Below, piece after piece: positions 46,910 through 60,022 of a stretch of 64,000 nucleotides of DNA (position 1 is the first letter of the stretch; the number at the start of each line of letters is the position of its first letter). Location of the stretch: NCBI GenBank assembly GCA_021234155.1, contig JAJEKV010000125.1, positions 100,654 through 164,653 of the forward strand, read 5' to 3'. This stretch comes from Isoetes taiwanensis (taxonomy: Eukaryota > Streptophyta > Lycopodiopsida > Isoetales > Isoetaceae). A program made the position numbers and the translations under genes. The notes beneath the pieces were generated by a model. It did not search any database, was not told the DNA's origin, and saw nothing but the letters and a program-made list of their open reading frames with translations.

Positions 46910-49900
46910 TGGGAAGGGACTCGCGAGAGACACAAAACCGGCCGATAGGCTTGTCATTCATCACAGCAGCAGTATACAATGTGTGGAAAACTAGGGAGAG
47001 AGAGAGGGGATAGCCGACCATAGGAACAATATCGGACTACCCCCTAAAAAGAAAATGTGCCAAGGCAAAATAAAAGGGTAATGGCGACAACTTCTCATCG
47101 GGATAAAAAACCCCGCCCTTTCGGGTTTTCGAGGAAAACCCTAATGAGAAAGGGTCGCCAACAACCTTGAATGTGTTGCCTGGAGAACGGAGAGAAACGA
47201 GTTGATGGCGAAAGCAAAATAGAGCACCGACCCCAAAGAACGGCCGAAAGCGACCCCTAATGTGTCCATGGAAACCTCAAGGAGAGGGGTGATGGCGAAC
47301 GTAAATAGAACAGACCCCAAATAGACGGGCTAAAAAAAACGCTGAACTCGCAAGCAATACCAACAAAACTCCCAAAAAAGAACACCCGTAAATGGTCAAA
47401 GAAAAACAAATAGCACAAGCCGCACCAAGAAAGTCCGAAAATGAAAAAAGGAAAAAAAGAACATAACAGAAAAGATAGCATCACCCAAATGGGGTGGAGA
47501 ACCATTATGTAAAGATATGCATCACCCTCGAGGTGGAAATAAACAAAGATAAAGCATCACCCACCGGTGGAGAACCATTATGTAAAAATATGCATCACCC
47601 TCGAGGTGGAAATAAACAAAGATCACCGCAGTGGAGAACAACACAAAGAGGGAGGGCGATGGAACGTAAAACATAAGAATAGCAACACTCGCGCATGGAG
47701 AACAACAAAGAGGTATGAACAACAAAAATACAAATGAAAAGACTCATGCAACCGCCAACAATGGCGGGAAAGGAGGGAAGCCACGAGAGGAGAAGAAGAG
47801 CCGCCAGGAGAAGACGCCGATAACCGAGCCAAAACGAAAAGGCCTAATAGGCGGCCCCTTCCTGACGAATGGCGATCCGATGGCTCGGATCGATGGGATT
47901 CTGGGAAGGGACTCGCGAGAGACACAAAACCGGCCGACTACCAAAGGACTTCCTCAACTATAAGTCTAGGCACTGCGAAACCTCCAGCTTAAGCCGATAG
48001 CAAGAAGACACTCCCGCCACCACCGCCAAGCAGTCGGATAGGATAAAGGATGCAGAGAGAAAGGAGAGGAACGAAAAAGGAAGGCCGCCGAACGGAGTAT
48101 CGAGGAGATGATAGGACAATAACGGGGCATGCGAAGGAAGGCAAGCGGCCAGGGGGAGAAAGTAAACCAGGATCCGAAGAGTCTGGTTCAAGCGAGAAGG
48201 AAGCTACACGTTGACGACGAGAACCAGCAGCGCGAGCGAGCCGTGGAGAAGAAAACGAAGCTGAAGAAGAAGAGCCGAAAGCGCCTGCTACGGACGACAT
48301 CAGCTCAATAACCTGAAAAAGGAAAGGACATTAGAGAAAAAACAATGAAAAGAAAAGCACGCCGCCACGATGACGAATCTAAGGAAGCGCCCCGGCTGGA
48401 TGGCATCGGGCGCATAATGACCTGAAAAAAAAGGAAGGACATTAGAGAACAAAACAATGAAAAGAAAGGGACGCCGCCACGATGACTAATCGGGGAAGCG
48501 CCTCGGGCATGCCCAACAGAACGGCAATAAGGTGATGACAAAACAAACCACGTCAATACGTACAATGCACATATGATATGAATGCAAATCACGGACTTAA
48601 GTCCGTGGATAGTTGTCGTATTTGAATACAGATTACGGACCGAAGTTTGTAAATGTGGCTACGGACCAAGTCCGCGGAATATAGCTATGATTCCTCCCAA
48701 CCGTGGCCAATATGTCTAGATGGAGATAAGTCAACAAAGGAACCCTTCAACATGGATCCCCAAAAGAAAAACAACAAACGATAATAAGAAGGAAAAATAA
48801 CAAGTAATCGAGAGAATAAGGCAAAGAGGAAAAACCCACGATAGGAATGTAAAAATGCATAGATATAAAGATCGGACGAGAAACATGGCGGTTGAGTAGA
48901 GTCGCGACACCACGTGAGTGAGCGCGGAGAAGACGAGAACCGCCAGCAGCCATCATGCCAATTGAGGGCAAGGGGCTCCGAGATGCGCAAAAAAACGGCA
49001 AAGGAAAAAACGACGAGAGCAACAAGGCGTAGAGGGAAAAGAAACCGCTGGGATGCGCCAAGTGGAGAACAAAGAGCGTGATATGCCGAGGCACGAGAGG
49101 AAAAAGGAATGAGGGGGCGAGCCCGACGAGAGGTAGACCGGACGAGCCAAAAGGGTAAAGGTAAAATGGCGGAAGAGGGAAGTTGAAAATTTTGATGAAA
49201 TTTTATGATGACGACGAGAACAAGCAAAGACGAAAGCGAAAGCCATGGGGGGAAAAACGGCGAGGGAGAAGAGCCGGAAGTGCCCAAGAATAGACGACAT
49301 TAGCTCGCTGACTAAAAAAGGAAGGACATTAGAGAACACCAGCCTACAGATTTAAGAAAAGGTCGCCTTATAAAACAAGTCCTCCACGATGACGAAGTCA
49401 AGAAGACACCCCAAAGAAAGTTAACGAGAAGGACAACAACGAGAAGAAAAGAAAACCATGTTAATGCGCATAAGGTAAAAATGCAGCCGGAAGCAAGACA
49501 AGGCTCCAAGGAGGAATAAGATAAAGAAGAAAACTTATCCTAGGAAAGTGTGGAAGGCATACACCGGGCATAGGGCGCATTACAATATGCCGCAGAGACT
49601 AATAATGAGCAAGGACCAAAGCAATAAGATGAAGAAGAAGAAACCACGATCATAATGTGTAAAATGCATAAATGTAAAAATGTACAAAGTGCAACCGAAA
49701 GCACAAAGGCATCAAGAAATCGGAAACCACATAGATGGCAAAGACATCAAACACACAAAGACTGTGGAATACAAAGAAATGAAACCACGGTAATCTGTGG
49801 TACCACCCATGAGAAGACCATAGGAAAATATACACAACCAAATTAAGAAACCCGATTACAAAATCCCCTAGTTGCATCAACATCCAAGAGAAACACACAA

Positions 49901-51010
49901 TTATAAAAAGAGAAAATCGAAACCACCATGGGAAAACGTAAAATTTATAAGATCAAGCGACATATAAATAGTTGCATCGACATCCAAAAGAAAAACACAA
50001 TTGCAAAAGAGAAAAAATCCGAAACCACCATGGGAAAACATAAAATTTATAAGATCAGGCGACATATAAAGAAACCTCATGGCAACTAAAACCAAAATGG
50101 AAAAAGGAACAGATGAAAAGATATACACAACCCAAACAAGAAACCCCATTACAAAATCTCCTAGCGGCATCAACATCCGATAGAAAACACAAGTGCAAAG
50201 GAAAAAATCGGAAACAACCATAGGAAAAACACAAAATTGATAAGATCAGACTACGTAAAAATGAAGCACCCGGGCAACCAAAACGAAAAAGGTAAAAAGG
50301 AACATACAACCGTGATAAAGGAGCAATGCATTCAGATGCGATGTATAAAGGTGGTGAGCAGTCAACGCCATCTCCGGAGGTGCAAAAAGGGTCCTCTTCT
50401 AATGGACGAGCCAAGGACAAATCAAAGTGCAATTAAACTAAGACTGAGGAGCCATCTATGGCAAGGAAAAATGCCCCAAAAATAACACCATATTAGCGCA
50501 AAAACAACATCAACCACATCAATGTCAAGGATACCAAAACCAAGGATCAAACCCAAATGACGTATAATGATAAGATAAGCTGCAATTAAATGCCCACCGA
50601 ATGGAAAACCAGGCATAAGTCTAGATGCAAAAATTGATATCGAGGACGTGCATAGAAGAAATGCGGTCTAAAATCAACTCGACGTATTGATCAAGGCGAA
50701 GAAACCCATAGAAATATGTGAATGAGCATGCAAAACAACGTGTAGAAAAACGAATGTGCGTAAGTATCCAATGAGACGTAAAGTATAAGAGCAACAACTA
50801 ATATCACAATGAAAATAATTATTCAAAGATTAATAGGAGGACCAAAGTAAGCTAATATGGGCAAACACCAGATAAGAAATCAAGTATACCATTTCCCAGA
50901 TTAGCATGCCACAAATGACCAAACGCACTGTATAAGTCAAAAACAATTTATACTTGCAAAAAGACATCGTATAGAAAACACACTGCAAATTACTAATTAA
51001 AAACCATGCC
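46910..51010. repeat. Macrorepeat unit 2
   Basis: Repeats the landmark order of unit 1, starting at TTCTGGGAAGGGACTCGC (46914) and repeating it at 47903. Similarity to unit 1 ends near 51006, after ATTAAAAACCATGCC. Unit 2 has extra sequence near 47200-47470 and carries its own hairpin cluster before, and not after, the second landmark, so the units have rearranged internally as well as diverged. The segment 50760-51005 matches 46560-46830 particularly well. Confidence 0.85.
47478..47645. repeat. Third hairpin cluster (GCATCACCC family)
   Basis: Units at 47478-47498, 47519-47537, 47554-47571 and 47592-47610, plus a worn one at about 47631-47645. Centres AAATG, CTCGA and CCACCGG-type; 47554-47571 folds as the perfect CCACCGGTGG. 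Two units are identical (CTCGA). Confidence 0.9.
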
Positions 51011-53560
51011 AAAGCACCAGGCATAAAATGTGCTCCGAAAAATCCCAAAAAATGCTAGAAGCACAAATAACGAGGCAATCACTCTATGGATGCCCAGAAA
51101 CGAGAAGAAATTCGATAGTTGGAAGAAATGCTACAACGGGACTTTGACGTAGAAAATGATCAAACAAAAAACTGTCGACATACCCTTAAGCAAAAACTCC
51201 GACAAATAGAAGACTTTGACAAACTCCTGAAACCGGAAACTAACCCCTAGCCCAAGGGCAAGCCAACAAATACACCCGATTAAGAGACATCTATCCAAGT
51301 CAATCAACAATAACAAAAACAATGAGATGAAATCCACCAGTCTAGAAGCAATATCATATCTTAAACAACGAGAGAGCACACCAGATGGACCTGCATAAGA
51401 CTACCACAATGTAGGAAAACCGCAACCGATACGATAACGATAAGGATGTGCAAGAAAAAAAAAAAAAAAAACTATGACCGATATGCCTGTGATGGCAAAC
51501 TGGAAACAAAAAACCAATAGCACCAATATGCCCTGGCGCGACGGCAAACTGAAAAATTGAAAACTAATCCGCAAGAAAAGAAGTATCCCTTAACATGCAC
51601 GATGGCAAAAAAAAGAAAAGGTTGCAATTAATCACCTTAAACATATAATGAGGGCAAAGAAAAAGAAAAGTTTACAATTGAGGAGACAAAAATCGAACTG
51701 AATCTATAGGATTGCGGTGCAAAACAACCTTACCAAGCGGATAAAGCAGAGAAGAGGCGCGGACGATGTAAAGCGGGGCGGTCGATGCAAAGCGGCAAAT
51801 GATTCCACAGCCTCCTCCATAGATGTGATGATAGACGGTCGGATCGATGAAACACCGATCCTGAATCGAAGAACGGAAAAACGATTTGGATCCTGCACCC
51901 GGAGACCTGACTGGAGTTAAGTCGAACGGGAAAACACCAATCCAAGAAGATCGCATAGTAAAGATGTGAACAACAAATATCGACATGACCCCAAGCAAAA
52001 AACCCCCAACATACGGAATACCTGGAACACAAACCATATAGCAAGATTGAAAATAATGATATGGAGCAAACATGGAAAGGGTCCACCCAAATGATGGAAA
52101 ATATAATGTAAATGCGACTCAAAATGCCTTCCAAGGGTAGATGTAAAGTGGACATAAGATAACCTATGTAACCATTATGAAATATGAAAAGCTATGAAAA
52201 GGCCATGATAAGTAGGATAGGGGCATAAGACAAACAAGAACCGATGGATAAACTATAGGCCTATCACGATAAAGGGAGCTCACAGAGCAGAAAAGGTGAC
52301 GCTAGAAACAGAAAAAAACAAGGAGAACTATAGAAAGACGTTTAGGTTTAGGTTCAAGGTGAAAGGTGATCGAGAAGAGAAAAAAGATCATGGAGAACTC
52401 TAGAAAAGGGTTTCGGCCCACCGAAGTGCAACCGCGATAAGGCAGTTCGTAAAGAGATGAGGGCAAAAAATGCTGGATTCAACCAGCCGAAGGTGGGTGG
52501 GGATCAGGCAGCTCGTAAAGAGATAAGGGCAAAAACGCCGGATTCAACCAAGGTGGCGGTGGCATGGATCGGGCGCCCGTAAGTCCCCTTAGCCATTAGC
52601 CGACCGCATGCCGAACACAAGAATCCGCTACTCCTTCCGGCCCACCGTAAAACCGCCCCGTAAAAAGCAAAGAAGCAGAGAAAAACATCAAGGAGATTGG
52701 CCGATCTGTCGCCCAGAACAAACAAATTGCAAACATGTCAAATAAGATGCCAATAGAAACCCGGAGAAAATCCGCATGGCAAGGAGAGAATTTATAGAAC
52801 AAGGGCGATCATTGTGGAACCGCCGGTCAGTATCACAATGCCATGGGCGATGGCGGTCCGATAGGAGTGCATGGAGCAAAAGCGGTGGAAAAAGCAAGAA
52901 TCGGCCAAAATATTACCCATTGCTGAATCGAGGTGAAAAGCAAGAATCGCAGTTGCTACATAAGCCATATGATCGCATGGCTTAAACCCATTCCACCAAA
53001 TAAAAGGGAGCCCAAATCCATAGGGAAGCGTAACGCATAATTATAAAACCATGGTGAAATCCAAGCTGGTGCAAAATAAGAAGTCACCAATGCCGAGCGT
53101 AGCCAGAGATCCACTGCCTCCCAAGGATCGAGCAGGATGAAGCCCTTGCATGCTGACTGGAACAAGATCACACACAAAGATAGACTCGCTCCTTTAGCGG
53201 ATTGCCGTTGAATGATCATTAACAGGGAACTCCAGACCACTGTCAAGCATGTTAAGCATAATAGAACTCGTGCATTATCTCTGCAAAACCAATCCGCTTG
53301 TAGACTCTGTGAGAAGAAAAAGTGCACGCCTAATGCATAAAACAACGATCAGAAAAGAATTGGCAAACATGGCTTTGAAGCAAAATTGGATCAGGCAAAT
53401 TAACCAGAAACAAGTAAGATTCCACCAAACAACCATCATCCAATTAAATTGGGATTATGTCAACTCCAAAATCACGCCAACCTGCTATTGTCTTCTAGGG
53501 GGTTTTTGTTTTTTTTAATCTTTTTTTTTGGACTTCAAAAATAACATAAGGTTGCGATTC
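51011..53560. other. Gene-free, purine-rich region
   Basis: Continues the A/G-rich composition of the macrorepeats without matching them. An A18 run lies near 51450. AGGCAGCTCGTAAAGAGAT-type sequence is partly repeated at 52442 and 52508. No recognisable protein. Composition changes to balanced AT-rich sequence at about 53500. Confidence 0.5.
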
Positions 53561-53767
53561 ACGTGTGACTTTTCATATGCGAATTGAAATATGCAGAAAT
53601 GAAGAGCAAGTTGCTAACATAGATGAGACAAATATTGCTTGCTCAATAGATGATAATATTAGGTTTGATAATAACAAATTGCATTATTTGCGAGGCAATT
53701 CCAGACTCGAAATTATCGATACATGGCACAAATATCATACAAAAATATCATATATTCCAATAAAACA

Positions 53768-54420
53768 TTAAGGGATCAATCCATGTTTTTCCACGTATTT
53801 AACAAGGTGTGGTTCCATGTCAGCCGTTCTATCCAGTTCTGGGTACGAATCTAACACTTCACCCACCGTCATCCCCATAGCCAAATTATGCATAATAGAC
53901 ACAAACTTCACCAGAAAATCATCTGTCCCAAAGTTTTTTGGATCGTAAGATGGTGGATTCAGGGCCTGTGTTTGATTGTAGAAGCATTTGAGAGCATCAT
54001 CATCCACTATGATTATATCATCCTTATTCTCGATACCAAGTTCGTCCATCATGTTACTCAAGTGTTTGATGAAGATAGGCTTGACTGTTGGATCCTTGGG
54101 ATTAGTGAACTTCACACATTTGTTCTGATCCCAAAGGGTCAACCAATTTCTACGCATTTCCCCGGTGCCTCCAAAGTATCCTTGATGTTCCTTAGTTCCA
54201 TGGATGACCAAATACCAACTTCGAAATAACACGAATGCCTCGCCTAGCATCTCCTTCAAGTGCGTACGGATAGATCCACTTGGTGTTTGATTCTACCGTG
54301 TCCGATGAAACCGTTCTCTAGCCACTTTATTTTTTGGAAAAGTCTTGCAAAGGACTCCGTTTAGGTCTAACACCACAACCTTCTTAGAAACGCAATGGAA
54401 GCTGAAACATCAAACATGTA
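53768..54420 (-). pseudogene. FCP1/HAD-like (NLI-interacting-factor type) phosphatase homologue
   Basis: On the minus strand, after a possible splice acceptor TTTCAG at about 54403, the frame reads KKVVVLDLNGVLCKTF, the HAD motif I of plant FCP1-like proteins. It continues in the same frame through one TAG (54293-54295) into a 163-residue open frame ending at 53768. That frame holds LTLWDQNKC, then KPIFIKHLSNM, then IIIVDDDALKCF followed by NPPSYDP, corresponding to the WDQ, Lys and DDSP.K..NPP blocks of the FCP1 homology domain, and a C-terminal LVKYVEKHG. The second Asp of DxDG is Asn, as in several plant homologues, so phosphatase activity is doubtful. The N-terminal capping region is short or deleted. 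Likely a decayed or divergent single gene module. Confidence 0.65.
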
Positions 54421-54600
54421 TCCGGTCGAAGATACGATAACACAAACAATACAAACGCCAAGCGTGATTTGAAATAGTCATAACCAAATCATTCGGCGTG
54501 ATTTAGTTTGACAACGAAAAATAATCAAAGCACGCTTGGCGCGATTTAATTCAAAGGTAATACCAATTAAATCACGCCGTGAAATATTTTATTTCGTCGG
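54421..54600. promoter_or_regulatory. CACGC/GCGTG-rich intergenic interval 1
   Basis: Lies between the FCP1-like module and the next minus-strand module. Holds CGCCAAGCG (54456-54464), GGCGTGATTT (about 54495), CACGCTTGGCGCG (54531-54543) and AAATCACGCCGTG (about 54570). Either a promoter block or an interspersed hairpin repeat. Confidence 0.5.
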
Positions 54601-56640
54601 GAAGGCCATACCTATCATCTTCGTTTATTTGCGTCATCGGCGGCCATTCTCCCCTCCGCCATTTTTTAATCTTCGTCTTCTTCGATTTGTTAGAATTGTT
54701 ATTTTCTATTAGTTCCCTTCGTCCTTCACAAACTGACATTATTTTACTATTGATTTGGCAAACACCGTGAATCACTAGAGCCGCTTTCGTTGCCTTCATT
54801 TTAGGTTTCCGTCAATTATTTCATTGTTAACCACGTGAATCTACTCTATTGTTGCTTGCATCACCCGCGATGTGGGCAAGGATATTCCCTAAGTTCGGCC
54901 GCCATCACGGTGCTTTGAGCAACCAGTTTAGCAGCTATTTGTTCATTATCGCTTTCCTTATCGTCAGCATTACTAGTTCCCTCTCCAGAGCAACGCCCAC
55001 TTTCGAATTGGACAAGTCTACGAGACTTTTGATTGCCGATGATTTCGAGGGTTGCCATAAGGGCCTTTAGGAGACTTGGCAAGCACATGCATGAGGAATG
55101 GTTCAAGAAAGTCTTTGGCCTGCTCATCACTCACAAAGCGTTGACATCTTCTTGCACCCATAAGAGCCTCTCAGCAATATAACCTCCAACATGAAGCTCC
55201 AAGCGAGTTGTATCAATTGGAGCAAATGCCTCGGACGAGGTAAGCGACCATAGGCGGGAAATCCATTTTTTATTTAAGGGGCCCTTCTCCTTAGTTTGTA
55301 GCTTCGTTACTTGATTTCCCCACTTAGGAGGGGTCCCATCCTCATCCTCTTCCGACTCATCCTGCTCGGGATCCTGGATCCGTATGAAAGAATATAGTTC
55401 TTAAGTCCGATCATCTAGAAGAAAACATTCCCATGCTTTGCTATTGTCACCCTTGGCCTTAGCAATATCATATTCCTCGCCGGCGACAAAGATGGATATC
55501 ATAATAAAGATCACATGTGCCATCTTCCCGGATTCGTCAGCACTCATTATCCTTAACATCATATATTAGGCATCCTCCCTAATAACTTTGAGGCACTCGC
55601 ATCATGAGCCAGATAGTGCATGCAGTGTGACTCACCCAAGGACAAACGATGACAATAGTGAAGGACCTCTCAGTTGTCAATCCTATCTGGTGGTAAAGAA
55701 GCTATCAGTAGTCCTTTCCCGGTTCATGCCCATATCTCCTCTCCCACCCCTGTCCAACACAAAGAGTGATATATTTTAAGGCCGAAGTTGAATCGGCAAG
55801 AGACCTTTGTACCCAATGGAGAATCATCGGCAATTGTCGTCTTCTCGGTAATCTTCTTCACAAGGGCCACTTTTCTTCTCAACTCGGCCAAGTACCTTAG
55901 GGGGTAGAGTCTCCTTATGTTTTGTATTTTTAGCCTTCCAATTCTTTAGGAAGTCCTTTGACCGTAATACAAACTTCTTGATGTCATCATTAACGACCTT
56001 GTATTTGTCCGGCAATCCAATCCCCGAGATAATGCCACATCCCCCCGATAGCCTTTGTAACTCGGCCCTACAGTGACTTCATTGTACGCATATCCTTTAC
56101 ATGACTGGCAAGACTCAACGAAGGACATCCTATCTTGGTGAAAAGCACCCTTCTTGTATAAGACTTCCTTCTTTAAGCACTGGTCTAAAACCCAAATGGT
56201 CTCGGCGTCGTCTAGCCCACGAGTCTTTCTCATCTCGTCACATTCAAGTCAAAGATGCTACATCAACAGGAGGCACCCTACCCATAGTATCGGCAGCTTC
56301 CCCTTGTGCATAAGCGCCCTGAATTCATTCCACTTGAGCCATACTGCCTCCTTACAAAACACAATCTTATACGAAGTCATTTGGTGACCTGGCGGGATGA
56401 GCTTTTCGAAAAGGATGCGCAATGTCATCACCACCTTTTTCTTTGATTTTCTTGCGGTCTTCTTCTTCTCCTCAGATAATTATGCGGCGTAGTCCGCTCC
56501 AGCAGCACTTGAATGCTCGGACTTTGACCATGCAATCGCCCGGTGGGCAATGGGCAGCCATATTCCACCCATCGTTGGCGGCGTGGCGCGGTTGTTCAAC
56601 GTATGGACTGCAATAGTACGGACATTGGTCGATATCATAG
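54601..56640 (-). pseudogene. Decayed minus-strand coding module, family unknown
   Basis: Several minus-strand stretches read as plausible protein with few stops. About 56300-55950 includes WNEFRALMHKGKLP then MRKTRGLDDAETIWVLDQCL and a FVESCQSCKGYAYNEV. 56015-55824 is Lys-rich. About 55560-54860 includes MSADESGKMAHVIF, the acidic QDPEQDESEEDEDG, then WGNQVTKLQTKEKGPLNKKW and an acidic Ser-rich tail. Stops and frame shifts are scattered. I do not recognise the family. Confidence 0.4.
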
Positions 56641-56900
56641 AATAGAAAAAACCGCGTGATTTGAATAGAATTGATGAAGAGAAAAAATCGCGCTGGCGTG
56701 AAAATGAATAAAGTTACTAATGCGATTACGCCAGTGCAAGTTCAAATCAAACCAATTCCGCCCGGCGTGTTTTCAAATCAATGGGTTGATTTGTTTTTCA
56801 AAATCAATTGGTTGATTTCAAACACTTGATTCAAAACGGAATTGGCGTGATTTGAAAGCACGCCCGGGCGTGAATACAATTTATGAAACCAGGTTGATTA
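56641..56900. promoter_or_regulatory. CACGC/GCGTG-rich intergenic interval 2
   Basis: Contains GCGTGATTTGAA near 56654 and 56845, GGCGTGAAAA, GATTACGCCAG, CGGCGTGTTTTC, and a perfect 14-bp palindrome CACGCCCGGGCGTG at 56859-56872. Confidence 0.5.
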
Positions 56901-58060
56901 CCTTTTGTATAGAAATGTCTTCCCCATTTCATTCAAAGTTGCACTAATCTCATTAAAATCTGCGGGTGAAGTATTGGCATCCAAGATACTGACACCTCCT
57001 ATCATTATAGTGATTGTAGAACACTTTTGGCTGTTTGTTCTCGCACGATGATGGCCTTTTTTGCCTCAACGGAATCTTTGCCCGTCGATGATGACATATT
57101 TAATATCATCTTGATAATAGCTCACGGGCGTTGATCCCACACACGAGCTTGTTGAGATCATATCCCAAGGTAGCACATCCGCCGGCATAGGCATTTGACC
57201 TGGATTACTAATCATGTCGAACAATCTCCATGGCATGTGCCGGATCATATCTCTCGCTAACATAAATGGAGCTTGGTGAACGGATGAGGACTTCACATGG
57301 ATCGCCAAAGTTTCCTTAAGACCCAATGGATAATGGTCTGCATTTATTCAGCTTGTTCATGGCCTCTATTTGCGCCCACTGGCCCTGTTCATTCTCAAAA
57401 AGCGAAGCCTCCATGCCTTCGACAATGCGGCAGTTGAACATTCTTCCCTAGATCTAGGACCCTTTTAGAAGCTTTCAAGTCACTAATTCCTAACTTGCAA
57501 TGCAAATAGTGACTTGGTGTCGGTTTTAGTGAACATGCCTCTACGCACCGTGTAACCCCTTGGCAAATAGATATTGGTAACTAATCGCTACATTGGTTGG
57601 CCAACCATACTCAAAACATGTCTCACCGTTCACATCCATCTTCATGAACGTATCCTTGTATCACGTGATAGCTCTCGATGGTAAGTCTCAGCGAGATCTT
57701 TCTTCCGCTACAGTGTAATCTCCAAGAGCAATTTGCGATGGGTGTCATCCTCTTCCTCACAAGAGATTAGGATCCCTTGTTTGGCCATCTTGTTCTGCTT
57801 CCTTTTTCCTCGAGAAAGAGTTAAGTCGAGCTTGCCATTTGTCTTGGCGAGGTCAACATCACTACCGCCCTCGCCCATTTCCTCTTAGGTAGGCGAGGGT
57901 CAGTGGTTGCTATAAGAATCGCCCTTCATCATCTAAAAGGTGAGATCATATGGTACATATGATCCGGATTGAATCGCCCTTGCTTTCTTGGCGAGGATTA
58001 GAACCCGAATTAGTAGGGTTTTCTTCCTCTTGAGCACCGCAAATGAAGATGAGCACTTTT
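56901..58060 (-). pseudogene. Decayed minus-strand coding module, family unknown
   Basis: The best frame is 57326-57066, with LARDMIRHMPWRLFDM and SNPGQMPMPADVLPWDM. Upstream, fragments such as MDVNGETCFEYGWPTNVA and EEEDDTHRKLLLEITL appear in shifting frames. Downstream, GGVSILDANTSPADFNE lies near 57000. It looks protein-derived but cannot be translated continuously. Confidence 0.35.
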
Positions 58061-58160
58061 TAGAGTACTTTTCAGAACAAGAGAGATCCGCTTGGCGTGT
58101 ATTTAAACCTAAATTAGTACAAATCACGCTTGGCGTGTTGGTATCTCCACCATGCTATAG
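58061..58160. promoter_or_regulatory. CACGC/GCGTG-rich intergenic interval 3
   Basis: Contains CACGCTTGGCGTG at 58125-58137 (five-base arms, TTG loop) and CTTGGCGTGTATTTAAACC at about 58091-58109. On the minus strand this places TTTAAATA just before ACACGCCAAG. Confidence 0.5.
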
Positions 58161-59430
58161 TTAATTTGAAACTAAATTATTTTGCATCCACATTTTAAGC
58201 TACATACCCTTCATGAATCCATATTTTCACACTATTTAACCTCATTGAACATTGCTATCTCCAATTTGTCTAACACGCTATATTCTATATATAAAGCGAA
58301 GCAAAATTATGTTCTCTGAGTAGGCGGATAATCGAGCATTAACTCCATGTTAATGCTTAAAAATTCATGCAAAGCATAATAACTCAAACTCATGCAAAGC
58401 ATATTAAGTGAAAGGAAATATCTCAAATTCATGCAAGCATAATACTCCACCACACGTTGTATTCTGTGGCAAATTAAATACCTTTTTGAATAGGGTTCTC
58501 AGGTATTACAGGTATTACTGATCAACGTCCTCTCGAAACTTGAGAAGAGCGGGTTTAGAGATTCCTCTTCCACCGCCCCTCCTCTGCCTCCGGTCTGGGC
58601 CTCGACCCTCGATTAGAAAACTTTAGAAGACATCTCCGAAGTAAGCCTAGTAGCGAAGTCGGAAGGTCATTTCAGGATCTGGCGCTTCGAGCTGCTTTCG
58701 AAGAAATAGCTTTTCACAATGCGAGAATAGAGAAATTTGAATTTCAAGAAAACACAAAATGCGGTTTAAATATTCTTGACACATACAAATAATAATGACG
58801 AAGACCCGTCCGCCGAGCTTTCTTTCATTAAGTTTTAAAATCCGCCAAATTTATCCCGCCTAAACGTGGTTAACCTAATCTTTCTTCTAATTCGAAATTT
58901 CCGACCGCCAGGAGTTTCCATAGCCTTTGACTTCTCAAATCAGCCAGACTCAAATCAGCTTCTCAAGAATGGCTAAGTGAATTACGGTACTCATCTCATT
59001 CAATAGCTTGAACATTAATTTCCAATAGTAGGTGTTGAATAGCAATTTTTCTCGCAGCGGTCAAGATGAATGTTCATGTTAACTAAATCAGAAAAGGAAA
59101 GTAGGATTATGCAAGATCGACTGGATCCGGATCCGGAAACATCATGGAATTCCGCCGGGATAAGTATGTCCTGTTTGTTGATTAATCAGCCGCTATGGAT
59201 GAAGCTTACCTCATGCAGACACCGTGTGGGGATACCAGTTGGAGAAAGTGTTGGAACATTTGTTGCATGGCCAAGAAACCGCTTAAAAAAGGTATGTAAC
59301 ATGTATTACATTGTAGAAATATAGAAGTAGACAAAATTTGTTGTATTCATTGGAAAAAGATTACAATTGTATATAATCTGGATAAACTGGATAAACCAGA
59401 CAAAATCCCAGACTACTGTTTCAAGCCCAG
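58161..59430. other. No gene recognised
   Basis: AT-rich. CATGCAAAGCATA-like units recur three times at about 58370-58445. An open plus frame at 59070-59324 has no recognisable domain. Confidence 0.45.
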
Positions 59431-59439
59431 TCTACTGAG

Positions 59440-60022
59440 TAGCTGGGCTATCGATACTCCCATTTCCATTGCAGGGCATAGTGAATTCTTCTGGTAAAAC
59501 CCCAGCAAAAACACCAGGCTCTAGCTCCACCACCCCCGCCTGCTCCACCTCCACCTCCACCTCCCTCTGCTCCCACCTCCTGCTCCATTGGTTGAACCTC
59601 CAATGCATCGTATAGCGCCTGCGGTAGTGGTTCCATTGGTTGAGCCATCTCCATTGCATCGTATACCGCCTGTGGTAGTGGTTCGTGTTGGGGCATCCGG
59701 GCATAGAGGCTAACCACTAAGAAACGCAGCTCCTCATTTTGAATCTCGAGTCGACGGATCGCGAATCACTTTCGATCAATGCATGTACTTTGATTCTCGG
59801 TGATTAGATAAGAGGGCGCAGCCTCGCGGTATTGCAAGGGCCCCCAGCCCAGATCTATCATTGCCCCCGCTCACCGCCATCATCATTACTTGATCCAAGT
59901 ACTCCGGTTGCAAGGCGGTGCTCCACCCGAACCGGGTGTTCGGCCGCGTTCAATGGGACCGGAGATTGGTTTAAACTGAGGAAGGCCGCGGGATTGCTGG
60001 CCCAAATGTAATTCCAATCCAT
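59440..60022 (-). pseudogene. Decayed minus-strand gene with PLPQAxYDAxE repeats
   Basis: ATG at 60022-60020 opens MDWNYIWASNPAAFLSLNQS and runs about 54 codons to a stop. A frame shift then leads into LGWGPLQYREAAP, one stop, and RLEIQNEELRFLVVSLYARM. Two copies of a PLPQA(V/L)YDA(M/L)E unit follow (about 59695-59590), then Glu and a Gly run. Short coiled-coil-like helix before the repeats. Family unknown. Upstream at 60085-60200 is another ACGCC-rich interval. Confidence 0.4.
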
